NCBI GenBank assembly: GCA_035325705.1
Contig: DAOKZI010000004.1
Location: forward strand, 62,001 to 126,000
Length of the DNA stretch: 64,000 nucleotides
Reading direction: 5' to 3'
Source: Ga0077536 sp035325705
Lineage (GTDB): Bacteria; Pseudomonadota; Gammaproteobacteria; Ga0077536
Shown one piece after another: positions 26,227-36,440 of the stretch. How positions within the stretch are numbered: position 1 is the first letter of the stretch; each line of letters starts with the position of its first letter. The notes below the pieces were generated by a model that made no database searches, was not told the DNA's origin, and worked only from the letters and a program-made list of their open reading frames with translations. The position numbers and the translations under genes were made by a program.

Positions 26227-27170
26227 GCGCGCGCGGCACCGCGCAGATCGGCGGCGTAGGCGTCGCAGCGGTCGAGGAAGTTGCGGGCGGTCTTAGGCAT
26301 CGGCACGCGGGCGAAGGCGACCCACTCGATGATCTTCTTGCCTTCGCGAATGAGCTCGAGCCCGCGCTGCACCAGCGGCTTGAGCTGGCCGCTGCCGTCG
26401 ATCAGCGGCTCGAAGTGGTACAGGTCGTCGCCGGTCGCGACGAACTCGGGCCAGACGTTGAAGATCGCGGGATCGGTCTTCATCGTCTCGCTCTCGAGCT
26501 TTGCCGCCGCCGCATAGGCCGCGATGCGCTGGCGGATCCCGGGGAAGTCGGCCAGACCGTCGAAGGTTTCGATCAGCTTGCGCGCGATCTGATCGATGCA
26601 CGCCATGCTCTGCGCGATCTTGATGTAGCGCGATTCGTAGAAATCGCGGATCGGCATGTAGAAGGCCTTCAGCGGCTCGCCCCACAGCTCGTCGAGGCCT
26701 TCTTCGCCGCTGTAGTGGAGCACCTGCTTGCCGAGATCGAAGGCCTCGAGGAAGCAGGACTCGCACTCGCGCAGTAGCTCGTTGTCGTAGTGGACTTCGA
26801 TGCCGCGCTGGCGCAGCTCGAAGAGGATGTTGAAGATGTCGGAGCCGCGATTCAGCAGAGCGCCCGCGAGCATCGCGGCATTGACGCGCCGGCGGTGCGG
26901 CTCGGTCTGTTTCTCGTAGGCTTCGCGTGCATCTTTCAGCTTGTAGCCCGGGGTGTTGATGCCGGGCTCGGTATGGTGAAAGACGCGTTTGGTAAGTTGG
27001 TCGATCAGTTCGCGCCGAGCGGCGTCTTCATTGGCGGGGACATCGTAGTGCCGTATCCAGTAGCCGTCGTAACAGATACAGCGTTTGCCGTTGTGTTCGC
27101 GGACCGTACCGTCAGGGACCACGGCCGACGACACGCTCATGTCGGCCATCATCTGTGCGTTCTGTTTCAT
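26223..27170 (-). CDS. Conserved protein of unknown function heading the 2-hydroxyglutarate operon
   Basis: A 315-residue soluble, mostly helical protein that I do not recognise. Near the N-terminus is HNGKRCICYDGYWIRHYDVP, a compact Cys/aromatic segment; a long helical region follows with HYDNELLRECESCFLEAFDL and another Cys pair (CESC). There is no signal peptide or membrane segment. ATG at 27170 follows GAAGGTGT. Its stop overlaps the TTG of the flavoprotein gene, so the three genes form one unit, and it may assist or regulate 2-hydroxyglutarate oxidation. CxC and CxxC pairs could bind a metal, but this is speculative. Confidence 0.78.
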   Translation of the reverse strand: MKQNAQMMADMSVSSAVVPDGTVREHNGKRCICYDGYWIRHYDVPANEDAARRELIDQLTKRVFHHTEPGINTPGYKLKDAREAYEKQTEPHRRRVNAAMLAGALLNRGSDIFNILFELRQRGIEVHYDNELLRECESCFLEAFDLGKQVLHYSGEEGLDELWGEPLKAFYMPIRDFYESRYIKIAQSMACIDQIARKLIETFDGLADFPGIRQRIAAYAAAAKLESETMKTDPAIFNVWPEFVATGDDLYHFEPLIDGSGQLKPLVQRGLELIREGKKIIEWVAFARVPMPKTARNFLDRCDAYAADLRGAARA

Positions 27171-27360
27171 ACACCTTCGACCTCATGCCGACGGCGGAAA
27201 TCCTGCTGCCTGCCCATGCGCCTGCGCCGATGAAGCGGCAGCGGCGGCCGGTCTCCCGCGGAGGGGGGGCTCGCCGGGCGCCTATCATACAAATAAGTCG
27301 AGGAGGCGACACTGCTCTGCAACAAAGATTTTTGGGGCGCCTCGCGCAGGTCTCATTCGG

Positions 27361-27389
27361 CTGTCACCGGGGCGTCGCTGTGGTATAAG
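27361..27389 (+). promoter_or_regulatory. Possible sigma-70 promoter of the racemase gene
   Basis: CTGTCA (27361-27366), 17 bases, then TATAAG (27384-27389) resemble -35 and -10 boxes, 4/6 and 5/6 to consensus. It lies 125 bp before the racemase ATG in a 343-bp divergent region (27171-27513) that otherwise holds no gene or repeat module. Confidence 0.4.
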
Positions 27390-27513
27390 CCGCGCCCCGC
27401 GGCGCGCGGTTCGTCGCAGCCGGGATCCCCGCCGACGTCGGCCTGCGCGCCGTCGCCGGCCGCGGGCCTCGCTACAATGCCCGTCTTTCGAATGCAGACG
27501 AGGAGAGTGGCGC

Positions 27514-28671
27514 ATGGGTCCGCTGAACGGCGTGAAGGTGATCGAGTTTGCGGGCATAGGCCCGGGTCCGATGTGCGGCATGATGCTCGCCGACATGGGC
27601 GCGACGGTCCTGCGCATCGATCGCAAGAATCCCATCACTCACTACGCCGGCCAGGCCTGGGATTCCTACAACCCCGGACGCTACGGCGTGCTGAATCGCG
27701 GCAAGCAGTCGGTGACCCTGAACCTGAAGACGGCCGACGGCATCGCGGCGGCGCTGCGCCTGATCGACGGCGCCGATGCGCTGATCGACCCGTTCCGGCC
27801 GGGCGTGATGGAGAAGCTCGGCCTCGGGCCGGACGTCTGCCTCGCGCGCAATCCGCGCCTCGTGTTCGGCCGCATGACGGGCTTCGGCCAGGACGGTCCG
27901 CTCGCGCAGGCCGCCGGCCACGATCTGAACTACATCGGCCTGTCGGGCGCGCTGCACGTGATCGGCCGTCCCGGTGAAGCACCGCCGCCGCCGCTCGCTT
28001 ACATCGGCGACTTCGGCGGCGGCGCCTGCATGCTCGCCTTCGGCATCGCCTGCGCGCTGTACGAGGCGCGCGGCTCGGGCCAGGGCCAGGTGCTCGACAG
28101 CGCGATGAGCGAAGGCTCGGGTCTGCTCGCCGCGATGATGTACGGCATGTATGCGCAGGGCGCGTGGCAGCCGAAAGGCCGCAATCGCATCGACGGCGGC
28201 GCGCATTTCTACGACGTCTACGAGTGCAAGGACGGCAAGTACGTGACGATCGCCGCGGCCGAGCCGCAGTTCTATGCCGAGCTGCTGCAGCGACTCGGGA
28301 TCACCGAGCCCGACATCCTCAGCGATCGCATGAATCCCGATCGCTGGCCCGAATTCAAGGCGCGCTTCGCCGCCGTGTTCAAGACCCGCACGCGTGACGA
28401 ATGGAGCGCACTGCTCGAAGGCACGGACGTCTGCTTCGCGCCGATGCTCGACTTCGCCGAGGCGCCGCGCCATCCGCACGCCGTCGCGCGCAAAGCCTTC
28501 GTCGAGGTGGACGGCGTCGTACAGCCCGCGCCGACGCCGCGCTTCAGCCGCACCGCGCCCGAGATCCGCAACCGCCCGCCCGTCGCCGGCGAAAACAACC
28601 GCGACGCTCTCACCGCCTGGGGCTTCAGCGAAGGCGAGATCGATGCGCTGGCGGCGAGCGGAGTGATGTAG
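27514..28671 (+). CDS. Alpha-methylacyl-CoA racemase (CaiB family)
   Basis: A 385-residue racemase that interconverts the R and S forms of 2-methylacyl-CoA thioesters, needed for beta-oxidation of branched chains and sterol side chains. Motifs: GIGPGPMCGMMLADMGATVL, GHDLNYIGLSGAL with the catalytic His at residue 136, and IGDFGGGACML with Asp166. The 30-residue spacing equals that between His126 and Asp156 of the M. tuberculosis enzyme, which separates racemases from CoA-transferases. ATG at 27514 follows AGGAGAG. A copy of its last 54 bases lies 330 bp downstream. Confidence 0.92.
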   Translation: MGPLNGVKVIEFAGIGPGPMCGMMLADMGATVLRIDRKNPITHYAGQAWDSYNPGRYGVLNRGKQSVTLNLKTADGIAAALRLIDGADALIDPFRPGVMEKLGLGPDVCLARNPRLVFGRMTGFGQDGPLAQAAGHDLNYIGLSGALHVIGRPGEAPPPPLAYIGDFGGGACMLAFGIACALYEARGSGQGQVLDSAMSEGSGLLAAMMYGMYAQGAWQPKGRNRIDGGAHFYDVYECKDGKYVTIAAAEPQFYAELLQRLGITEPDILSDRMNPDRWPEFKARFAAVFKTRTRDEWSALLEGTDVCFAPMLDFAEAPRHPHAVARKAFVEVDGVVQPAPTPRFSRTAPEIRNRPPVAGENNRDALTAWGFSEGEIDALAASGVM

Positions 28672-28715
28672 GCGTGTATTGCTTGCGACGCTGCGCCGGG
28701 TCACGCGCCGAATGA

Positions 28716-29396
28716 ATCTAGCCACGGAGAGCACGGAGGGCACGGAGGAAGAAAGGGATTGTTCGGAGGCTCCGGACCGTAGCTTGCCGTGAAAGAGGGC
28801 GCCCCCACATTTTCGTAGCCCGGGTGCAGCGGAGCGGAACCCGGGATCGGGCATGCCCGATGCGCTACAGCCTTCAGCGAATGCATGAGTGGACGGCGGA
28901 CCCCGATCCCGGGTTACGCGCTGCGCGCTCCACCCGGGCTACGACACTGGGGCTTCAGCGAAGGCGAGATCGATGCGCTGGCGGCGAGCGGAGCAATGTA
29001 GGCCCCGGGTCGAACGCCGTAATTTGCCACCGAGAACACAGAGAACACCGAGGGAGAAGGGAGTTGGCGAAGGGCGTAGGTTGCCGTGGAAGAGTTGCCG
29101 CGGCAGGTGCTGGCGCTGATCCCGGATTCCGCTGCGCTCCTTCCGGGCTACGAAGATCGTTCTCTTGTAACCCGGAAGGAGCGCCGCGCAGCGGCGCGGA
29201 ATCCGGGAGGGGGCTCGTCACGTCTCTTTCATGATTGCGGGTGACGCGGGCTTCATCACAGTTGGGCTTCCTGCGTCAGGCATGCCGGATCCCGGATTCG
29301 CTACGCTCATCCGGGCTACGAAGATCGGCAATTTCACTGTTCAAACTCTGCGGACTCTCTTTGTTCTCCCTCGGTGTTCTCTGTGTTCTCGGTGGC
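28716..29396. repeat. Repeat-rich spacer (28672-29446)
   Basis: This 775-bp convergent spacer is filled by repeats: C' (CTAGCCACGGAGAGCACGGA, 28716-28750), D (CTTGCCGTGAAAGAGGGCGC, 28782-28802), A1 halves (28816-28850 and 28905-28943), a copy of the racemase gene tail (28948-29003), C (29029-29055), D (29077-29095), an A2 inverted pair (29121-29208), F (TTTCATGATTGCGGGTGACG, about 29226-29262), a B half, an A3 half (29288-29321) and C again (29369-29396). No coding gene is supported. Confidence 0.87.
28948..29003 (+). repeat. Duplicated 3' end of the racemase gene
   Basis: Bases 28948-29003 match 28618-28673 (from the last 18 codons of the racemase through its stop) with two adjacent-region changes (GTGATG to CAATG at the end). 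They are 330 bp apart and separated by repeat modules, as expected for a tandem duplication of gene tail plus spacer. It is not translated on its own. Confidence 0.88.
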
Positions 29397-29446
29397 CCAT
29401 GCTCGGCGTGTCGGCGACACCGGCCTCATTCGCGGAGTGACGGACA

Positions 29447-31081
<1,635 letters not shown>

Positions 31082-31160
31082 GGGCTGTCCTCCGGAGAAG
31101 CGAGAGTTCGAGACCGAGCGCGTATGGCTCGCCCGAACTCACGCATGCTAGAGTCCGGCC

Positions 31161-32207
31161 ATGCCCGCGGACAAGATCACGATTCCCCTGCCGGATGATT
31201 GGCATCTGCATCTGCGCGACGGCGAGATGCTCGCCGCGGTGTTGAGCGCGAGCGCGCGCGACTTCGGCCGCGCCGTCGTGATGCCGAACCTGAAGCCGCC
31301 GGTGACGACGGCGGCCGCGGCCGCCGCCTACCGGCAGCGCATCCGCGCGCTGCTGCCGGCGGACTGCGGCTTCGAGCCGCTGATGAGCTGCTACCTCACG
31401 GACGATACCGCGCCGGACGATCTGCGCGCCGGCCAGCGCGACGGCGTGTTCGTCGCCGCCAAGCTCTACCCGGCCGGCGCGACGACCAACGCCGATGCCG
31501 GCGTCACTTCGCTCGCGAAGCTCCATCGCGTGTTCGAGACCTTGCAGGACATCGGGCTGCCGCTGCTCGTGCACGGTGAAACGGTCGATCCCGCGGTCGA
31601 CGTCTTCGATCGCGAAGCCGTGTTCATCGACACGCTGCTCGCGCCGCTGCGGCGGGATTTTCCGGCGCTGAAGATCGTGCTCGAGCATGTGACGACGCGC
31701 GAAGGCGTACAGTTCGTGCGCTCGGCGCCGGGCCCGACCGCGGCGACGCTGACGCCGCATCACCTGACGATCAATCGCAACGCGATGTTCGAGCGCGGCA
31801 TCCGCCCGCACATGTACTGCCTGCCGGTCGCGAAGCGCGAAGTCCATCGCCGGGCGCTGCGCGAGGCCGCGGTGTCGGGCAATCCGCGCTTCTTTCTCGG
31901 CACGGACTCCGCGCCGCATCTGCGCGCGCTGAAGGAGCACGACTGCGGTTGCGCCGGCGTCTACAACGCGCCGACCGCCCTCGCCTGCTACGCCCAGGTC
32001 TTCGACGAGGAAGGCCGGCTCGAGGCGCTGGCCGACTTCGCGTCGCGCTTCGGCCCGGCCTTCTACGGCCTGCCGGTCAATACGCGCGAGCTGACGCTGG
32101 AACGCGCGATCGATACGCGGGACGAGGACTGGCCGACGCCGCGCGGTCCGATCCGCGTCTTCACGCCGCCCGGCGGCCTGCGCTGGCGGCGCGCCGCCGG
32201 CCCGTGA
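31161..32207 (+). CDS. pyrC: Dihydroorotase
   Basis: A 348-residue class II dihydroorotase, the third step of pyrimidine synthesis (carbamoyl-aspartate to dihydroorotate). Zinc-site features: DDWHLHLRDGEML, the carboxylated-Lys region AAKLYPAGATTNADAGV, LLVHGE, IVLEHVTTREGV, and LGTDSAPHLRALKE. Length matches E. coli PyrC (348). Its TGA overlaps the GTG of bioA by four bases, so the two are co-translated. Confidence 0.96.
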   Translation: MPADKITIPLPDDWHLHLRDGEMLAAVLSASARDFGRAVVMPNLKPPVTTAAAAAAYRQRIRALLPADCGFEPLMSCYLTDDTAPDDLRAGQRDGVFVAAKLYPAGATTNADAGVTSLAKLHRVFETLQDIGLPLLVHGETVDPAVDVFDREAVFIDTLLAPLRRDFPALKIVLEHVTTREGVQFVRSAPGPTAATLTPHHLTINRNAMFERGIRPHMYCLPVAKREVHRRALREAAVSGNPRFFLGTDSAPHLRALKEHDCGCAGVYNAPTALACYAQVFDEEGRLEALADFASRFGPAFYGLPVNTRELTLERAIDTRDEDWPTPRGPIRVFTPPGGLRWRRAAGP

Positions 32208-33511
32208 ACGCCGCGCCGCCGGGCGAGGATCCCTTCGATCTGCTGGCGCTGGATCGCGCTCACGTCTGGCATCCGTACAGCACGCTGCTCGATCCGCCGC
32301 CAATCTTTCCCGTCGTCGCGGCCGCCGGCGTGCGCCTCGAGCTCGCGGACGGCACGCGGCTGATCGACGGCATGTCTTCGTGGTGGTCGGCGATCCACGG
32401 CTACCGCCATCCGCGCCTCGACGCCGCGCTGCGCGAGCAGCTCGAGCGCATGGCGCACGTGATGTTCGGCGGCCTCACGCATGAGCCCGCGGTGCGGCTC
32501 GCCGCGCGGCTCGTCGCGATCGCGCCGCGGGGGCTCGAAACCGTGTTCTTCAGCGACTCGGGCTCGGTCGCGGTCGAGGTCGCGCTCAAGATGGCGATCC
32601 AGTACCAGGCGGCCTGCGGCCGGCCGCGGCGGCAGAAATTCCTCACCGTCCGCGGCGGCTATCACGGCGACACCTTCGGCGCGATGTCGGTCTGCGATCC
32701 CGTCACCGGCATGCACACCTTGTTCAAGGACGCGCTGCCCGCGCAGTTCTTCGCGCCGCGGCCGCGCTCGCGCTACGGCGGCGACTGGCAGCCCGACGAC
32801 ATCGATGCGCTGGCCGCGCTGCTCGCGCGCCACGCCGAGGAAATCGCCGCCGTCATCATCGAGCCGATCGTGCAGGGCGCGGGCGGCATGTGGTTCTACC
32901 ATCCGCGCTACCTCGTACGCCTGCGCGAGCTCTGCGACGCGCACGGCGTGCTGCTCATCGCCGACGAAATCGCGACCGGCTTCGGCCGCAGCGGGCGCCT
33001 GTTCGCCTGCGAGCACGCGGGCATCGCGCCGGATCTGATGTGCGTCGGCAAGGCCTTGACCGGCGGCTATCTGACGCTCGCCGCGACGCTCGCGACGCGC
33101 GCCGTCGCCGAGACGATCTCGCGCGGCGAGCCGGGCGTGTTCATGCACGGCCCGACCTTCATGGCCAATGCGCTCGCCTGCAGCGTCGCGCTGGCGAGCA
33201 TCGAGCTGCTGCAGGCGCAGGACTGGCCCGCGCGCATCGCGGCGATCGCGGCAGGGCTTGAACGCGGGCTCGCACCCTGCCGCGGCTTGCCGCAGGTCGC
33301 GCACGTGCGCGTGCTCGGCGCGATCGGCGTGGTCGAGCTGCGCGAGCCGGTCGACATGCGCGTGCTGCCGCGGCGCTTCGTCGCGCGCGGCGTGTGGGTG
33401 CGTCCCTTCGGCCGCCTCGTCTACGTGATGCCGCCCTACGTCATCGACGAGGCCGATCTCGCGACTTTGACCGCTGCAATCTGCGAGGTCGTGCAGACTT
33501 CGGGGCTTTGA
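32204..33511 (+). CDS. bioA: Adenosylmethionine-8-amino-7-oxononanoate aminotransferase
   Basis: A 435-residue PLP class III aminotransferase of biotin synthesis that converts KAPA to DAPA using S-adenosylmethionine. Family signatures: AHVWHPYSTLLDPPP, LIDGMSSWWSAIHGYRHPRL, AHVMFGGLTHEPAV, GGYHGDTFGAMSVCDP, IADEIATGFGRSG and the PLP lysine in CVGKALTGGYLTLAATLAT. The GTG at 32204 overlaps the pyrC stop (GTGA). No other bio genes are in the window. Confidence 0.95.
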   Translation: MNAAPPGEDPFDLLALDRAHVWHPYSTLLDPPPIFPVVAAAGVRLELADGTRLIDGMSSWWSAIHGYRHPRLDAALREQLERMAHVMFGGLTHEPAVRLAARLVAIAPRGLETVFFSDSGSVAVEVALKMAIQYQAACGRPRRQKFLTVRGGYHGDTFGAMSVCDPVTGMHTLFKDALPAQFFAPRPRSRYGGDWQPDDIDALAALLARHAEEIAAVIIEPIVQGAGGMWFYHPRYLVRLRELCDAHGVLLIADEIATGFGRSGRLFACEHAGIAPDLMCVGKALTGGYLTLAATLATRAVAETISRGEPGVFMHGPTFMANALACSVALASIELLQAQDWPARIAAIAAGLERGLAPCRGLPQVAHVRVLGAIGVVELREPVDMRVLPRRFVARGVWVRPFGRLVYVMPPYVIDEADLATLTAAICEVVQTSGL

Positions 33512-33531
33512 CCCCGGCTCGGCCTTGGCAA

Positions 33532-33737
33532 TTGCCACCGAGAACACCGAGGAAGATGAGAGATCCCGTAGCCCGGGTGCAGCGTAGCGAAACCCGGGAT
33601 CTTCGCCACCTCACCATGCCCGATCCCGGGTTACGCGCTGCGCGCTCCACCCGGGCTACGAAAGCGCGTCACTGCATCCTCTTGTAGCGAGACTTTCTCT
33701 CATCCGCCCTCTGTGTTCTCGGTGTTCGCGGTGGCAA
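33532..33737. repeat. C and A1 repeats between bioA and ald
   Basis: The 261-bp convergent spacer contains C (CCACCGAGAACACCGAGGAA at 33536 on), an A1 inverted pair (about 33568-33660) and an inverted C (CTCTGTGTTCTCGGTGTTCG, 33708-33735). Confidence 0.88.
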
Positions 33738-33772
33738 AACGGCCTGCCGGATGTCGCCGAGTGTCTTGCGGG

Positions 33773-34891
33773 CTACGCCGCGCACGAGAAATCCACGGAC
33801 ACGCACGGCGCGCCGATCGCCTCGGCGACGCCGGGATGGGTGATCTGGCCGGCGTAGACGTTCAGTCCCTGGCGCAGGTGGGGATCGGCGGCGAGCGCGG
33901 CGCGCGGGCCGTGGTCGGCGAGCTGCAGCACGAACGGCAGCGTCGCGTTGTTGAGCGCGTAGGCGGAGGTCCGCGGCACGACGCCCGGCATGTTCGTCAC
34001 GCAGTAGTGCACGACGCCGTCGACGATGAACGTCGGGTTCGCGTGCGTCGTCGGCCGGCTGGTCTCGACGCAGCCGCCCTGATCGATGGCGACGTCGACG
34101 ATCGCGCTGCCCGGCTTCATTGTCGCGAGCATCGCGCGCGTCACGAGCTTGGGCGCCGCCGCGCCGGGCACGAGCACGGCGCCGATCACGAGATCCGCCT
34201 GCCGCAGATAGTGGCCGATGCTTTCCTGCGTCGCGTGCACGGTGTTCAACTGGCCGCCGAACTGCGCTTCCAGCGCGCGCAGGCGCGGCAGCGACTTGTC
34301 GATCACCGTCACGCGCGCCTGCACGCCGAGCGCCATCTGCACCGCGTTCGCGCCGACGACGCCGCCGCCGAGGATCAGCACCTCCGCCGCCGCGACGCCC
34401 GGCACGCCGCCGAGCAGCAGGCCGGCCCCGCCCACGTCGTGCTCGAGGCAGCGCGCGCCGGCCTGGATCGACAGCCGACCGGCGACCTCGCTCATCGGCG
34501 CGAGCAGCGGCAGGGATCCGTCGTCGGCGCCGACGGTTTCATAGGCGATGCCCGTGCAGCCGATGGCCGCGAGACCGCGCGCCAGCGCGGCGTCGGCCGC
34601 GAGATGCAGATAGGTGAACAGCACGTGGCGCGCTTCGAGCATCGCGAGCTCGACGGGCTGCGGCTCCTTGACCTTCACGATCAGATCCGCGCCGGCAAAG
34701 ACTTCGGCCGCGGTGTCGACGAGCGTCGCGCCGGCCTCTCGATAGCGCTCGTCCGCGGCGCCGATGCCGGCACCGGCGCCGCGCTGGACCAGCACGGCGT
34801 GCCCGTGCGCATGCAGCTCGCGCACGCTGCCCGGCGTCAGACCGACCCGGTATTCGTTCGCCTTGATTTCAGTCGGGACTCCGATGCGCAT
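33773..34891 (-). CDS. ald: Alanine dehydrogenase
   Basis: A 372-residue NAD-dependent L-alanine dehydrogenase converting alanine to pyruvate and ammonia. It begins MRIGVPTEIKANEYRVGLTP, has VKVKEPQPVELAML, YLHLAADAALARGLA, PMSEVAGRLSIQAGA, the Rossmann motif ILGGGVVGANAVQMALG, DVAIDQGGCVETSRPTTHAN and HYCVTNMPGVVPRTSAYAL. Length is typical. The ATG at 34891 follows GAGGAAA; the longer frame upstream is not supported. It is monocistronic. Confidence 0.95.
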   Translation of the reverse strand: MRIGVPTEIKANEYRVGLTPGSVRELHAHGHAVLVQRGAGAGIGAADERYREAGATLVDTAAEVFAGADLIVKVKEPQPVELAMLEARHVLFTYLHLAADAALARGLAAIGCTGIAYETVGADDGSLPLLAPMSEVAGRLSIQAGARCLEHDVGGAGLLLGGVPGVAAAEVLILGGGVVGANAVQMALGVQARVTVIDKSLPRLRALEAQFGGQLNTVHATQESIGHYLRQADLVIGAVLVPGAAAPKLVTRAMLATMKPGSAIVDVAIDQGGCVETSRPTTHANPTFIVDGVVHYCVTNMPGVVPRTSAYALNNATLPFVLQLADHGPRAALAADPHLRQGLNVYAGQITHPGVAEAIGAPCVSVDFSCAA

Positions 34892-35078
34892 ACGCTTTCC
34901 TCGCTGATCACCCTGGCCGTGACGGACTGCGACGATCGGCTGCGCATGCGCGCCGCGCGAGCCCTCAGCGATTATCTGCGACAATCGGCGGGACTGACGA
35001 GCTTCAGGCCCGCCGACGCCGCAGTGGAGCGAATTTCCGACGCGCGCGCGGGCGCACACGAGCGAGGATCCGCTCACC

Positions 35079-35681
35079 ATGACGAACGATTCGAGCAGCG
35101 ACGCCGCGCCGGCCTGGCGCCCCGACTTTTCGGAGGCGGTCGAACGCGCGCTCGCGAAGTGGCCCAATGTGCCGGCCTGTCACGGCTGGCTGATGCTCGA
35201 TCGCCGCGGGCGCTGGCGCCTCGGCGACGGCCCGATCACCCATCCCGGCGCGGTGGCCTTCCTCAACGCGCATTACGCGAGCGACGAGCACGGCGCCTGG
35301 TACGTGCAGAACGGGCCGCAGCGCGCCTGGGTCGATCTCGAGCTCGCGCCCTGGATCCTGAGCGTCGAGCCGGACGGCAGCCTGCGCACGCAGACCTGCG
35401 AGACGCTGACCGCGACGGGCGAGATCTACCTCACCGAGCACGGCGACGTATTGCTCGCGACGCCGCGCGGGCTCGCCGCAGTATCGGACCGCGATCTCGA
35501 GGCCTTTGCGCGGCTGTTCCGCACGGACGACGGCAGCGAGGTGCTCGAGCGGCTTGCCGGCCTCGCCCCGGGCGCGGTGCTCGAGCTCCGCGATCGCGCG
35601 GGACGGCCCCGCCGCGTCACCGCCGGCAACGAGGATGAGCTCCTCGCCCGCCATCGCGTGCAGCGCCGGCCGCGGCCGTGA
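35079..35681 (+). CDS. Conserved hypothetical protein, coupled to rhomboid protease
   Basis: A 200-residue soluble protein I cannot assign to a named family with certainty. It has ACHGWLMLDRRGRWRLGDGP and NGPQRAWVDLELAPWILS, and looks like proteobacterial proteins of similar size of unknown function. No signal peptide, transmembrane helix or enzyme motif is seen. Its TGA overlaps the GTG of the rhomboid gene (GTGA), so the two are translated together; it may be an accessory factor or substrate of the protease. Confidence 0.75.
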   Translation: MTNDSSSDAAPAWRPDFSEAVERALAKWPNVPACHGWLMLDRRGRWRLGDGPITHPGAVAFLNAHYASDEHGAWYVQNGPQRAWVDLELAPWILSVEPDGSLRTQTCETLTATGEIYLTEHGDVLLATPRGLAAVSDRDLEAFARLFRTDDGSEVLERLAGLAPGAVLELRDRAGRPRRVTAGNEDELLARHRVQRRPRP

Positions 35682-36349
35682 TCCCCATCCACGACGAGAA
35701 TCCGGTCACGCTGACGCCGCTGGTGACCTGGGGGCTGATCGCGGGCTGCGTCCTGGTCTTCGTGTGGCAGCTCGGTCTCGGCGATCGGGGCAATCAGATC
35801 GCGGCCTTCCGCTACGGCGTGGTGCCCGCGGTGCTGCTCGGCGAGGCGCGCCTGCCGCCCGAGATCGCGAGCGTCCCGGCCTCTCTGACCGTGCTGACCT
35901 CGATGTTCCTGCACGGCGGCTTCATGCATCTCGCCGGCAACATGCTGTATCTGTGGATCTTCGGCAATAACGTCGAGGACGCGCTGGGCCACGGGCGCTA
36001 TCTCACCTTCTACGCCTTGAGCGGCCTCGCCGCGGCCCTGGCCCAGGCCCTGCACGCGCCGGACTCGACGATCCCGATGATCGGCGCGAGCGGCGCGATC
36101 TCGGGCGTGCTCGCCGCCTACCTGCTGTACTATCCGCACGCCCGCGTGACCGTGCTGGTGCCGCTCGGCTTCGTGCTGTACACGGCGCGCTGGCCCGCGG
36201 TCGTGGTGCTGGGATTGTGGTTCGTCCTGCAGGTCGGCAGCTCGCTGCTGGCGAGTCCGGACCAGCCCGGCGTGGCCTGGCTCGCCCACGTCGGCGGCTT
36301 CACGGCCGGCCTGCTGCTGGCCGTCGTGCTGCGTCCGAGCCGGCGCTGA
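35678..36349 (+). CDS. Rhomboid family intramembrane serine protease
   Basis: A 223-residue polytopic membrane protein. Rhomboid hallmarks are HGGFMHLAGNMLYLWIFGNN, the catalytic Ser in IGASGAISGVLAAYLL (GASG) and the catalytic His in AHVGGFTAGLLLA. It has about six or seven transmembrane helices and cuts single-pass membrane proteins within the bilayer. The GTG start overlaps the previous stop. Its substrate is unknown. Confidence 0.92.
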   Translation: MIPIHDENPVTLTPLVTWGLIAGCVLVFVWQLGLGDRGNQIAAFRYGVVPAVLLGEARLPPEIASVPASLTVLTSMFLHGGFMHLAGNMLYLWIFGNNVEDALGHGRYLTFYALSGLAAALAQALHAPDSTIPMIGASGAISGVLAAYLLYYPHARVTVLVPLGFVLYTARWPAVVVLGLWFVLQVGSSLLASPDQPGVAWLAHVGGFTAGLLLAVVLRPSRR

Positions 36350-36440
36350 GCGCGGCCTTCGAGTCGCACAGAATTATCAGAGTGTTTCGATGTTGGGGTC
36401 GTAAGCCCCTGTCCAATCAATGTACGATGGAATCCGCGCC

